From assembly GCA_946616535.1 (NCBI GenBank), contig CAMOJA010000018.1, positions 1 to 24,188 on the forward strand: a DNA stretch of 24,188 nucleotides. The letters run 5' to 3'. Shown in pieces: positions 1 through 6,796 of the stretch. Origin of the DNA: an uncultured Bacteroidales bacterium (lineage in GTDB: Bacteria; Bacteroidota; Bacteroidia; Bacteroidales; Paludibacteraceae). How positions within the stretch are numbered: position 1 is the stretch's first letter; each line of letters starts with the position of its first letter. Below the pieces are notes generated by a model. That model was not told the DNA's origin and searched no databases. It was given only the letters and a program-made list of their open reading frames with translations. The translations under genes were made by a program, and so were the position numbers.

Positions 1-601
1 AGGACTGGATGATAGCGGTAATAATGGTTCCTAAAAGCACCAATAACAGCGGGTTGCGTATCGAAGCGAGGAACAGTTTGACGGAGTGCAAAGCCGCAAA
101 CTCATCCATGGCGTTGGACATCATACTGAGGCCGACAAACAACATTCCGAAGCCGGTGAGCACACCTCCTGCCTGCTTCCACGCATCGCTTTTGGTAAAG
201 AGCATAATGAACGCACCGATACCTGCCAAAGCGCTGAAGATGAGGGTGGTGGAGATACTGTTGGAGCCGGACAGACCGAGCGCCACTAACTGGGCGGTAA
301 CTGTCGTACCGATGTTCGCGCCGTAGATGATGGTGGCGGCTTGCGTGAGCGACATGATGCCCACGTTCACAAAACCGATGACCATCACAGTAACAGCACC
401 ACTGCTTTGGATAGCAGCGGTGCCGATAGTGCCGATTCCCACGCCGAGCCACTTATTGTCGCCGGTCTTGGCAAAGAGGCGTTTGAGCCGTTTGGAGGAA
501 GCCGATTCGAGGTTACTGCTCATCATCGTGCAGGCAATCAGAAAGACTCCGATACCTGCCAGGAGCGTTAGAACGGCGGTAATAATAGCTAAGAGATCCA
601 T
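1..601 (-). CDS. Na/Pi cotransporter family protein, N-terminal part (truncated by window edge)
   Basis: Reading the minus strand from the ATG at 601 gives 200 residues open to the window edge. The product is hydrophobic with several membrane segments. It carries the hallmark of the Na-dependent phosphate cotransporter family (NptA/PF02690): a QSS motif followed by a glycine-rich helix (AAIQSSGAVTVMVIGF, residues ~62-77), and a second QSS at the very end of the visible part, as expected of the inverted internal duplication. An NIGTT stretch (residues ~95-99) is also typical. The family imports phosphate with sodium across the inner membrane; bacterial members often carry a C-terminal PhoU-like domain, which would lie outside the window. 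The start is 3 bases after the stop of the PepSY-like gene, so the two are probably co-transcribed. Family call is firm; substrate is inferred. Confidence 0.88.
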   Translation of the reverse strand, partial: MDLLAIITAVLTLLAGIGVFLIACTMMSSNLESASSKRLKRLFAKTGDNKWLGVGIGTIGTAAIQSSGAVTVMVIGFVNVGIMSLTQAATIIYGANIGTTVTAQLVALGLSGSNSISTTLIFSALAGIGAFIMLFTKSDAWKQAGGVLTGFGMLFVGLSMMSNAMDEFAALHSVKLFLASIRNPLLLVLLGTIITAIIQS

Positions 602-604
602 CTT

Positions 605-1039
605 TTAGTCGTCAACGCGGACGAACTCGTATTTGCGGTTGAACTTGAGATCGAGACCGTTATTGAGTTCGGCTTTGTAGCCGCGGTCGTCTTTGCCCCA
701 CTCGGTAATGAAAGCGTTCGGGAAATTGGCTTTGACATAGGCTTGAACGGATTCCGGAATAAGCGCGGAGGGCACTTCCGTCAGTTTGCAATCCACTTTC
801 AGCAACTCGCCCGCCTTGTTGAACTCGATGGTGCGGCCGTCATTGAAGCGAACTTCGTATTCGTCGTCCAGAAGCCCTTTATCCAGCATGACATACGCGA
901 TTTGCGCAGCATCGAAATGGGCAGCCACGATGGCTTTGGCCGGTTCGGGAACTTGGTCATAAGTGATCACTTGGTCCTTAGCACAAGCTGTGAAGGAGCA
1001 TGTCAGCGCCAGCAGCGCTACAAATAAATTCTTCTTCAT
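605..1039 (-). CDS. Exported PepSY-like (BLIP-like) domain protein
   Basis: A 144-residue protein with an N-terminal signal sequence (MKKNLFVALLALTCSFTACA). Cleavage could be by signal peptidase I after ACA, or at Cys19 as a weak lipobox. The rest shows two similar ~60-residue halves, each with a Tyr/Val-rich helix beginning (AKAIVAAHF; VQAYVKANFP) followed by a strand carrying a D/N-G turn (YEVRFNDGRTIEFN; YKAELNNGLDLKFN). This is the pattern of the PepSY-like, 'putative beta-lactamase-inhibitor-like' family (PF11396), common as small periplasmic proteins in Bacteroidales. Exact role is unknown; inhibitor activity is not shown. It is the first gene of a two-gene minus-strand unit with the phosphate cotransporter. 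No TAnnTTTG promoter was found upstream on this strand, although the 155-bp gap is shared with the divergent hypB promoter. Confidence 0.82.
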   Translation of the reverse strand: MKKNLFVALLALTCSFTACAKDQVITYDQVPEPAKAIVAAHFDAAQIAYVMLDKGLLDDEYEVRFNDGRTIEFNKAGELLKVDCKLTEVPSALIPESVQAYVKANFPNAFITEWGKDDRGYKAELNNGLDLKFNRKYEFVRVDD

Positions 1040-1130
1040 AATAGTTCGTTTTTGTAGGTTAAAATGTTTTCAAATAGAATACTACAAAAATCATGCCATA
1101 AATTAATTATACAAAAAAATATGTGCAATC

Positions 1131-1161
1131 TTGCGTATATCAAAAAAAAGTTGTAATTTTG
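1131..1161 (+). promoter_or_regulatory. Bacteroidetes-type promoter of the hypB operon
   Basis: A -33 TTG at 1131-1133 and a -7 box TAATTTTG at 1154-1161 (consensus TAnnTTTG) are separated by 20 nt. Transcription would start a few bases downstream, giving a leader of about 25-30 nt before the hypB ATG at 1195. Confidence 0.8.
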
Positions 1162-1194
1162 CAGTCGATTTCGAAATAAGTAGAAATTTATACC

Positions 1195-1869
1195 ATGGAA
1201 AACGTTAAAATTATCGAGATTAAGAAGAGTGTCTTCGAGAATAACGACTGTGCGGCGGATGAGTTGCGCGGTGAGTTGAAGACCAAGGGTGTGTTTCTGC
1301 TCAATCTGATGTCTTCGCCCGGAAGCGGCAAGACCACAACCCTCATTCAGACCATCAATCGTCTTAAAGACAAAATCCGTATTGCCGTTATGGAAGCGGA
1401 TATCGACAGCGATGTCGATGCGATCAAGATTAAGGAAGCCACCGGCGTGGAGTCCATTCAGTTGCATACCGGCGGCATGTGCCATCTGGATGCGGAGATG
1501 ACGAAACAAGGATTGAACAACGTGTCAATGGAGCAAGCGGACTTAGTCATTCTGGAGAACGTGGGCAATCTCGTGTGCCCTGCGGAGTTTGACACCGGAG
1601 CCGTGAAGAACGCGATGATCCTCTCTGTGCCGGAAGGACATGACAAACCGCTCAAGTATCCGTTGATGTTTTCCATTTGCGATGTGGTGGTAATCAATAA
1701 GATAGATGTACTGCCGTATTTCGATTTCGATATGGAGAAATGCAAGGAGTACATCCATATGCGTAACCCGAAAGCGACCGTCATTCCTATCTGCGCCAAA
1801 ACAGGAGAAGGCGTGGATGTTTTTGCCGAATGGCTCTTGACCGAAGTCAAGAATTGGAAGTCGATATAA
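1195..1869 (+). CDS. hypB: Hydrogenase/nickel-enzyme maturation GTPase HypB
   Basis: A 224-residue SIMIBI-class GTPase that, with HypA, inserts nickel into [NiFe]-hydrogenase (in some species also urease). Visible motifs: P-loop SSPGSGKT (residues 40-47), EADIDSDVDA (switch I region), the metal-binding Cys96-His97 pair in GGMCHLD, Cys128 in NLVCPAEF (third G-domain metal ligand), and the guanine-specificity NKID (168-171). It lacks the N-terminal CXXCGC high-affinity nickel site of E. coli HypB and the His-rich stretch of rhizobial HypB, so it can only use the G-domain metal site. First gene of the operon, behind a clear promoter. Its last codons and TAA lie inside an 8-base tandem repeat. 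No hypC, hypD, hypE or hypF is in the window. Identification is firm; the client enzyme is unknown. Confidence 0.95.
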   Translation: MENVKIIEIKKSVFENNDCAADELRGELKTKGVFLLNLMSSPGSGKTTTLIQTINRLKDKIRIAVMEADIDSDVDAIKIKEATGVESIQLHTGGMCHLDAEMTKQGLNNVSMEQADLVILENVGNLVCPAEFDTGAVKNAMILSVPEGHDKPLKYPLMFSICDVVVINKIDVLPYFDFDMEKCKEYIHMRNPKATVIPICAKTGEGVDVFAEWLLTEVKNWKSI

Positions 1870-1894
1870 CGACATATCGACATAACGATATAAC
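1863..1894. repeat. 8-base tandem repeat over the hypB stop codon
   Basis: Four adjoining 8-base units with consensus GAYATAWC. The hypB TAA (1867-1869) is inside the first unit and the next gene starts 17 bases after the array. The unit is nearly the same as that of the array at 5491-5522 in the same operon. Confidence 0.85.
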
Positions 1895-1910
1895 GAAAAT
1901 AATCTATACT

Positions 1911-4763
1911 ATGCCGCAAATGTCAGACAAGTTTGTCCCAAAACACAAAGGGGACAAGAACCCGAATCCGAAATTATTGAAGTTCGTCCGCCATGTTACG
2001 GACCGTATTCCCGGAAAGATCAAGATGACCACAGACGCCCCGGAGTATTGGGGTCTCGCCTGTATCTTCGAAGATGAGATGGATGCGGTAACCCGTGAGG
2101 CGTCGCTGGATCTGCTGTTAGATATGTTGCCCGGTAATTTCTTTAAGGTTCGCAAGCACCACACGTACGCGCAGTTGCATGAGATGAACACCGAGAAGCA
2201 CTACACACCGGATGACAAGAGTTTTGACGAATTATTAGATAAACTCGCCTATTTCGGCATGCTGGAATACGATTACGGCGATCACTATACCAACGGCCAA
2301 GGACCGGACGAGGGTACGACATTCAACCGCGATGACCGTATCTACTGGGTGCCGATGTTCGTGCCGGGAAGTGCCGAATATACGAACATGAACACCGAAC
2401 TGATGGATCGTCATCCGGAGCTGGCGATGTTCTTCGAGCGAATGACATTCCTGCCCTTGGAGAAGATTACACCGATGGTTCCAATGGGCGGCAGCGGTAT
2501 TGGTATGCACGTCATTCCGGTGGAAAAAGCCATCTCGATGGAAAATCAGAGTGTCGATATCGAGCATATCAGTTACTGGCTTAAGAAATACGAGGGACAT
2601 ATCGGCGTCGGCATCTGCTCTTGTCGATATGGGCGCAAGAAATTAGATGAAGGCTGCGCAGACGATTACCGCGATTGGTGTATCGGTGTGGGCGATATGG
2701 CGGATTATCTGCGTGAGACAGGCCGCGGGCACGACATCACTTACGATGAGGCGATGGCGATTCTCAAGAAAGCCGAAGACCACGGTTTTGTACACCAAGT
2801 AACGAATATCGACGGCGAGGGTAAGATCTTTGCGATTTGTAATTGTAACGTGAAGATATGCAACGCGCTACGCACCTCGCAGTTGTTCAATACACCTAAT
2901 ATGTCTCGTAGCGCGTACGTGGCTGAAGTGGATCCGAAAAACTGCGTGGCGTGCGGCCGGTGTGTGGAGTATTGTCCGGCAGGAGCGGTCAAGTTGGGTC
3001 AGAAACTATGCACCAAGCATGGTCCGCAGACCTACCCGAAACAGGAGTTGCCTGACGCAACCCGATGGGGCGAAGACAAATGGACGGAAGACTACCGCGA
3101 CAAGAACCGGATCAACTGCTACCCGACAGGAACGGCGCCGTGTAAGACCGCATGTCCGGCACATATCGCCGTGCAGGGCTATCTGAAAAAAGCGGCAGAA
3201 GGCAAATACACAGAGGCGTTGGAACTGATCAAACGCGAGAACCCGTTCCCGGCAGTATGCGGACGAATCTGTAACCGCCGTTGTGAGGACGCTTGTACAC
3301 GCGGCACGATTGATCGTGCGGTAGCGATCGACGCCGTGAAGAAATTCATCGCTGAGAAAGACTTGCATGCCGAGACGCGTTTTGTGCCCGAAGTCAATAT
3401 CTGCTCGAACGTCCAAGAGCGTTGGGAGGAGAAGATTGCCATCATCGGCGGCGGACCTGCTGGGCTGAGTTGTGCGTATTATTTAGCGACGATGGGTTAC
3501 AAGCCCACTGTGTTCGAACGCAATGCAGAACCAGGTGGTATGCTACGCTACGGCATCCCGTCGTACAAACTGGACAAGGCGGTTATTGATGCCGAGATAG
3601 ATATCATGCGTGAGATAGGCGTGGAGATAAAGACCGGCGTGGAAGTGGGCAAGGACATCACGATAGCCCGGTTGCGCGAGCAGGGTTACAAAGGATTCTA
3701 CGTAGCTATAGGTTGCCAAGGTGGTCGTCTGCCGGGTATTCCGGGAGAGGATTTGGAGGGCATAATGACCGCGATTGATTTCCTGCATGAGGCAAATTGC
3801 GGCGACAAGAAGATCAGCGGAAAAGTCGTTGTTGTCGGCGGCGGAAACGTAGCTATCGATGCAGCGCGTGTTGCAAAACGCAGCGGCGCAAGCGAAGTGA
3901 CGATGCTGTCGCTGGAGAGTGAAGATATCATGCCGGCTTCGCTTGAAGAACGCATGGAAGCGCGTGAGGATGGCGTGGTAATCAACCCGGGATGGGGACC
4001 AAAAGAAATTAAAAATTCAAAATTAAAAATTAACAATGTCGGTGGCATAACGTTCAAGAAGTGCGTGTCGGTATTTGATGCAGAGCATCGGTTTGCGCCG
4101 AAGTTCGATGAGAACGAGACGATTACGCTGGAGGCGGACTTGGTGATTTTTGCTATTGGTCAGACGGTAGTGCTCAAAGATCTGCTCAAAGATACGAAAG
4201 TGGAGTTCTTCCGCGGCGTATATCCGGTAGCGGACAAACTGACGTACCAGACCGCCGAACCCGACATCTTCGTGGGCGGCGATGTGTTCACCGGTCCTAA
4301 GTTCGCGATTGACGCTATCGCCGCAGGCAAGGAAGCGGCAGAGAGTTTGCATCGCTTCGTGCAGCACGGACACATGACTATCGGTCGCAACCGCCGTGAT
4401 TTCATCGAACTGAATAAGCAGGATATTCTGGTGGAGCAATACGATAACAGCAGCCGGCAAGACCCGGGAGTCATTCCGACGAAAACGAAATTCGAGGAAT
4501 ACCACGGTACGTTGACCGAAGAACAGGTGAAGAAAGAAACTGCCCGCTGCCTCAGTTGCGGTGCATCGGTAGTGGATGAGAACCGCTGTATCGGTTGCGG
4601 TATTTGTACCACCAAGTGCGCGTTCGACGCCATTCACCTGCATCGCGAGCACCCGGAAGCCAGCGTCATGCGCACTTCCGAGAACAAGTTTGATGGCATT
4701 TTGCCGTACATGATCAAAAGAGGCGGAAAGATATTGATTTCGGGGCTAAGCAAGAAAAATTGA
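1911..4763 (+). CDS. Multidomain Fe-S / FAD / NAD(P) oxidoreductase (GltD-like core with extra N- and C-terminal iron-sulfur domains)
   Basis: 950 residues from the ATG at 1911; an upstream in-frame ATG at 1830 would overlap hypB and encode repeat sequence, so it was not chosen. Domains in order: a ~330-residue N-terminal region with a Cys cluster (Cys236, 238, 249, 257; then Cys310, 312, 317 in ICNCNVKIC) resembling iron-sulfur domains of anaerobes; a [4Fe-4S] motif CVACGRCVEYCP (345-356); a GltD/dihydropyrimidine-dehydrogenase-type helical Fe-S domain (Cys411, Cys415, then CGRICNRRCEDAC); an FAD Rossmann motif GGGPAG (513-518); an NAD(P) motif VVGGGNVAIDAA from ~641; the closing FAD motif VGGDVFTGP; and a C-terminal ferredoxin domain (Cys880, 883, then CIGCGICTTKC 893-903). 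It should move electrons between NAD(P)H and an iron-sulfur partner, probably in the cytoplasm. Residues ~698-709 are encoded by a heptamer repeat on a surface loop. Its TGA overlaps the hypA ATG. Partner and true substrate are unknown. Confidence 0.9.
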   Translation: MPQMSDKFVPKHKGDKNPNPKLLKFVRHVTDRIPGKIKMTTDAPEYWGLACIFEDEMDAVTREASLDLLLDMLPGNFFKVRKHHTYAQLHEMNTEKHYTPDDKSFDELLDKLAYFGMLEYDYGDHYTNGQGPDEGTTFNRDDRIYWVPMFVPGSAEYTNMNTELMDRHPELAMFFERMTFLPLEKITPMVPMGGSGIGMHVIPVEKAISMENQSVDIEHISYWLKKYEGHIGVGICSCRYGRKKLDEGCADDYRDWCIGVGDMADYLRETGRGHDITYDEAMAILKKAEDHGFVHQVTNIDGEGKIFAICNCNVKICNALRTSQLFNTPNMSRSAYVAEVDPKNCVACGRCVEYCPAGAVKLGQKLCTKHGPQTYPKQELPDATRWGEDKWTEDYRDKNRINCYPTGTAPCKTACPAHIAVQGYLKKAAEGKYTEALELIKRENPFPAVCGRICNRRCEDACTRGTIDRAVAIDAVKKFIAEKDLHAETRFVPEVNICSNVQERWEEKIAIIGGGPAGLSCAYYLATMGYKPTVFERNAEPGGMLRYGIPSYKLDKAVIDAEIDIMREIGVEIKTGVEVGKDITIARLREQGYKGFYVAIGCQGGRLPGIPGEDLEGIMTAIDFLHEANCGDKKISGKVVVVGGGNVAIDAARVAKRSGASEVTMLSLESEDIMPASLEERMEAREDGVVINPGWGPKEIKNSKLKINNVGGITFKKCVSVFDAEHRFAPKFDENETITLEADLVIFAIGQTVVLKDLLKDTKVEFFRGVYPVADKLTYQTAEPDIFVGGDVFTGPKFAIDAIAAGKEAAESLHRFVQHGHMTIGRNRRDFIELNKQDILVEQYDNSSRQDPGVIPTKTKFEEYHGTLTEEQVKKETARCLSCGASVVDENRCIGCGICTTKCAFDAIHLHREHPEASVMRTSENKFDGILPYMIKRGGKILISGLSKKN
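4004..4031. repeat. 7-base tandem repeat inside the oxidoreductase gene
   Basis: Four units with consensus MRAAATT, clearly more A/T-rich than the surrounding gene. They are read in frame as roughly EIKNSKLKIN, in the loop between the conserved GWGPKEI and TFKKC segments of the GltD-like core. The frame is open across the array. Confidence 0.85.
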
Positions 4764-5110
4764 TGCACGAGTTAGGAATCGTATTCTATATTATAAGAGA
4801 TGTCAAGAAAGCAGCGCAAGAACATGGCGTTGAGCATGTCTCGGCGGTGGTGATGAACATTGGTGAGGTGTCCACCATTGTACCGGAATACCTGACCGAT
4901 TGTTGGCATTGGGCGGCAGATAAAGAAGAGTTGCTGCGGGGTTGCGAATTGAAGATCGAACCGATACAGGCGGTGACGCATTGCGACGGTTGTGGCAAGG
5001 AGTACCCCACAGTGGCGCATGGAAAGATCTGTCCGCATTGCGGCAGCGAGAAGACTTGGCTGCTACAAGGGAACGAAGTGGAGATTAAGGAATTGATAGT
5101 TGATAATTGA
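4763..5110 (+). CDS. hypA: Nickel metallochaperone HypA
   Basis: 115 residues starting MHELGIV. The N-terminal Met-His-Glu is the known nickel-binding end of HypA, so the ATG at 4763 was chosen over the TTG one codon earlier. The C-terminal half holds the structural zinc site with two CxxC motifs (CDGCGKEYP and CPHCGS). HypA passes nickel to the hydrogenase large subunit together with HypB. The ATG overlaps the TGA of the oxidoreductase by one base (TGATG), which suggests translational coupling. The last residues (IVDN) and the stop codon are encoded by a heptamer repeat, so the natural C-terminus may have been altered. Identification is firm. Confidence 0.95.
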   Translation: MHELGIVFYIIRDVKKAAQEHGVEHVSAVVMNIGEVSTIVPEYLTDCWHWAADKEELLRGCELKIEPIQAVTHCDGCGKEYPTVAHGKICPHCGSEKTWLLQGNEVEIKELIVDN

Positions 5111-5129
5111 TAATTGATAATTTATAATT
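5095..5129. repeat. 7-base tandem repeat over the hypA stop codon
   Basis: Five units, consensus GATAATT (first GATAGTT, last TATAATT). The array supplies the final hypA codons and its TGA (5108-5110), and ends 2 bases before the start of the next gene at 5132. Confidence 0.88.
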
Positions 5130-5131
5130 TT

Positions 5132-5482
5132 ATGGCTTGTTTTATTGTACCCTTAGTACAAGCGGTGGCAACAACGGCATACCGCAAACGTATGGAAAAA
5201 ACGCAGGTTGAACCTGCACAAAGTAACTACCATGCGCTCAGCAAGCATCTACCGGCTCTGGAGAAAATGCTCTGGGGCGGTTCATTGATGCTGATAGTGG
5301 ATCATATCCTCAACGGCGAGGTGACATGGATGTACCCGTTCTTTACCGCCTTGGAAACCGAAGGCGGCGGTTTGGTGATGCTCAAAGAGATGCTGACCGT
5401 GGGTGTACCGATGTCGATAATCGTCACCGTTGCATGGGCTATATGGGCTTATACCAAGGAGCGCAAAACTGTTAACGCATAA
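5132..5482 (+). CDS. Small membrane protein of unknown function in the hypAB operon
   Basis: 116 residues beginning MACFIVPLVQA at 5132; an earlier in-frame start at 5114 lies within the repeat and was rejected. Hydrophobic segments lie near the N-terminus (CFIVPLVQAVATTA), in the middle (WGGSLMLIVDHILNG, then TWMYPFF) and at the C-terminus (VGVPMSIIVTVAWAIWAY), giving 2-4 membrane passes. The second segment contains a buried Asp-His pair (VDH) that could matter for ion or cofactor binding, which is only a guess. No family was recognised. It follows hypA by 21 bases and precedes a larger membrane protein, so the two may form a membrane complex linked to the upstream oxidoreductase. Confidence 0.75.
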   Translation: MACFIVPLVQAVATTAYRKRMEKTQVEPAQSNYHALSKHLPALEKMLWGGSLMLIVDHILNGEVTWMYPFFTALETEGGGLVMLKEMLTVGVPMSIIVTVAWAIWAYTKERKTVNA

Positions 5483-5490
5483 AGAAACCC

Positions 5491-5522
5491 GACATATCGA
5501 CATATCGTCATATCGATAAATC
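5491..5522. repeat. 8-base tandem repeat between the two membrane-protein genes
   Basis: Four units, two of them exact GACATATC, the others variants (consensus GWYAWATC). It lies in the 79-bp gap between 5482 and 5562. No promoter consensus was seen in that gap. Overlapping ATCGAT palindromes give it some hairpin potential. Confidence 0.85.
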
Positions 5523-5561
5523 GATTAAAATCAATCATTTAATCTTAAAAATTACTAATCT

Positions 5562-6665
5562 ATGTTTTTTGAAGTGTATGGGGCAAATGCCCTTGCTCAA
5601 TGGGGCATGCTGTTGGTTGTCCTCGTGGGCTTAATCCTTTTCAATGAGTTTGCTCGCCGTACGAAACTCGGCGGTGCTATCACGTTCTTCGCTATTCCGC
5701 TGGCACTGACGATTTATTTCATTGCCATCGCAGTGGGTGCCCGTATGGGTGCTGAGTGGGCGCTGACGAACCAGACTCATCTGTACATGAACGGTTGGTT
5801 CCACTATGCTAAGCTGTATGCTGCCTTGACCGGATGTATTGGTTTTATGATGATCAAGTACGAATGGGGAATTGGCGCAAAACGCTGGTTCAAACCATTC
5901 CCGTTCATCATCGTAGCTATTAACATTCTGATTGCCGTGGCTTCGGATTTCGAGTCCGCTATCATGGGATGGAACAAATGGTGGCTGTCAAGCGAAGGTG
6001 TATGGTTGTATGGCGGTTGGCATAACGTATTCAATGGTCTTGCCGGTCTGTTCAACATCTTCTGTATGACCGCATGGTGGAATGTGTATCCGTCCAAGGA
6101 CAAGAAAGATATGATTTGGGCGGACATGACTTGGGTCTATATCCTCGTTTATGACATCTGGAACTTCGCGTACACGTACAACTGCCTGCCGACACACAGC
6201 TGGTATTGCGGTATTGCGTTGTTGCTCGCTCCGACAGTAGCTGCTCTCCTTTGGAACCGTGGCGGTTGGATTCAGAACCGTGCTAACACTCTGGCTATAT
6301 GGTGTATGTTTGCACAGGTATTCCCGCTCTTCCAAGAGGTCTTCAAAGATGGTTTTCACAAGTTCAGCTGGGTTGTTCTGCCGACGCAGTACGTCAACGG
6401 CTTTGACACCATCACCGCTCTCTATGCAGAGGCTGGCGGCGAGGCTGCAGCAACCGGTACTACTATTGAGGCTGTGGGGGCTACAGCTGCTAATCCGACA
6501 GCTATGCTGGTCATCTCCGCTTTGGCGCTCATTACGAACATCGTTGCTTTCGGTTACATTATGTACCAAGCCAAGGTACGCCGCATCAACCCGTATAAGG
6601 AGGATGTCTTCGTTAATCAGAAGTACTACAAAGACGCGATGGCTCGCGCCGTGGTCAACAGCTAA
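5562..6665 (+). CDS. Polytopic membrane protein of unknown function (possibly DUF5692-like)
   Basis: 367 residues with about eight to nine membrane segments, for example residues ~13-32, ~40-61, ~82-100, ~110-128 and a last one near ~320-340 before a basic cytoplasmic tail (KVRRINPYKED). It is unusually rich in Trp, Tyr and Asn/His within or near the membrane (WLYGGWHNVFNG, MTWVYILVYDIWNFAYTYN), suggesting a binding site in the bilayer. A short Ala/Thr/Gly-rich loop lies around residue 290-310. It recalls an uncharacterised family listed as DUF5692, but from memory only. Last gene of the operon; a strong terminator follows about 40 bases later. Function unknown; a membrane partner, transporter or quinone-interacting subunit for the oxidoreductase are all possible. 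Confidence 0.8.
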   Translation: MFFEVYGANALAQWGMLLVVLVGLILFNEFARRTKLGGAITFFAIPLALTIYFIAIAVGARMGAEWALTNQTHLYMNGWFHYAKLYAALTGCIGFMMIKYEWGIGAKRWFKPFPFIIVAINILIAVASDFESAIMGWNKWWLSSEGVWLYGGWHNVFNGLAGLFNIFCMTAWWNVYPSKDKKDMIWADMTWVYILVYDIWNFAYTYNCLPTHSWYCGIALLLAPTVAALLWNRGGWIQNRANTLAIWCMFAQVFPLFQEVFKDGFHKFSWVVLPTQYVNGFDTITALYAEAGGEAAATGTTIEAVGATAANPTAMLVISALALITNIVAFGYIMYQAKVRRINPYKEDVFVNQKYYKDAMARAVVNS

Positions 6666-6703
6666 TAGACGGAAAGACACCGTAAAGTAGCTGAAAGCGA
6701 AAG

Positions 6704-6733
6704 AAAAATCGTCCTTCTGGGCGATTTTTTTTT
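6704..6733 (+). terminator. Rho-independent terminator ending the hypB operon
   Basis: An 11-bp stem (6704-6714 with 6719-6729, one T-G pair) closes a 4-base TTCT loop, and the 3' arm runs into a stretch of nine T (6725-6733). It is placed 39 bases after the last gene and just before the next promoter. Confidence 0.9.
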
Positions 6734-6741
6734 GTCTTTAT

Positions 6742-6772
6742 TTGCATATCTCGAAAAAAAGTAGTAATTTTG
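6742..6772 (+). promoter_or_regulatory. Bacteroidetes-type promoter of the flavodoxin/efflux gene block
   Basis: TTG at 6742-6744, 20-nt spacer, TAATTTTG at 6765-6772, then about 24 bases to the flavodoxin ATG at 6797. The -7 box is identical to that of the hypB promoter. Confidence 0.82.
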
Positions 6773-6796
6773 CACTCGTAAATAAAAAATACGCAA

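Noticed and set aside
1040..1194. Minus-strand promoter for the PepSY-like gene
   Set aside because: No TAnnTTTG box with a suitable TTG was found on that strand; a TATAAT-like stretch is present but not credible for this phylum.
1830..1910. Earlier start for the oxidoreductase
   Set aside because: It would overlap hypB by 40 bases and translate the octamer repeat; the ATG at 1911 leaves a normal gap.
5988..6680. A 230-codon minus-strand frame opposite the polytopic membrane protein
   Set aside because: Composition and absence of motifs fit an antisense shadow, and the plus-strand protein has convincing membrane segments.
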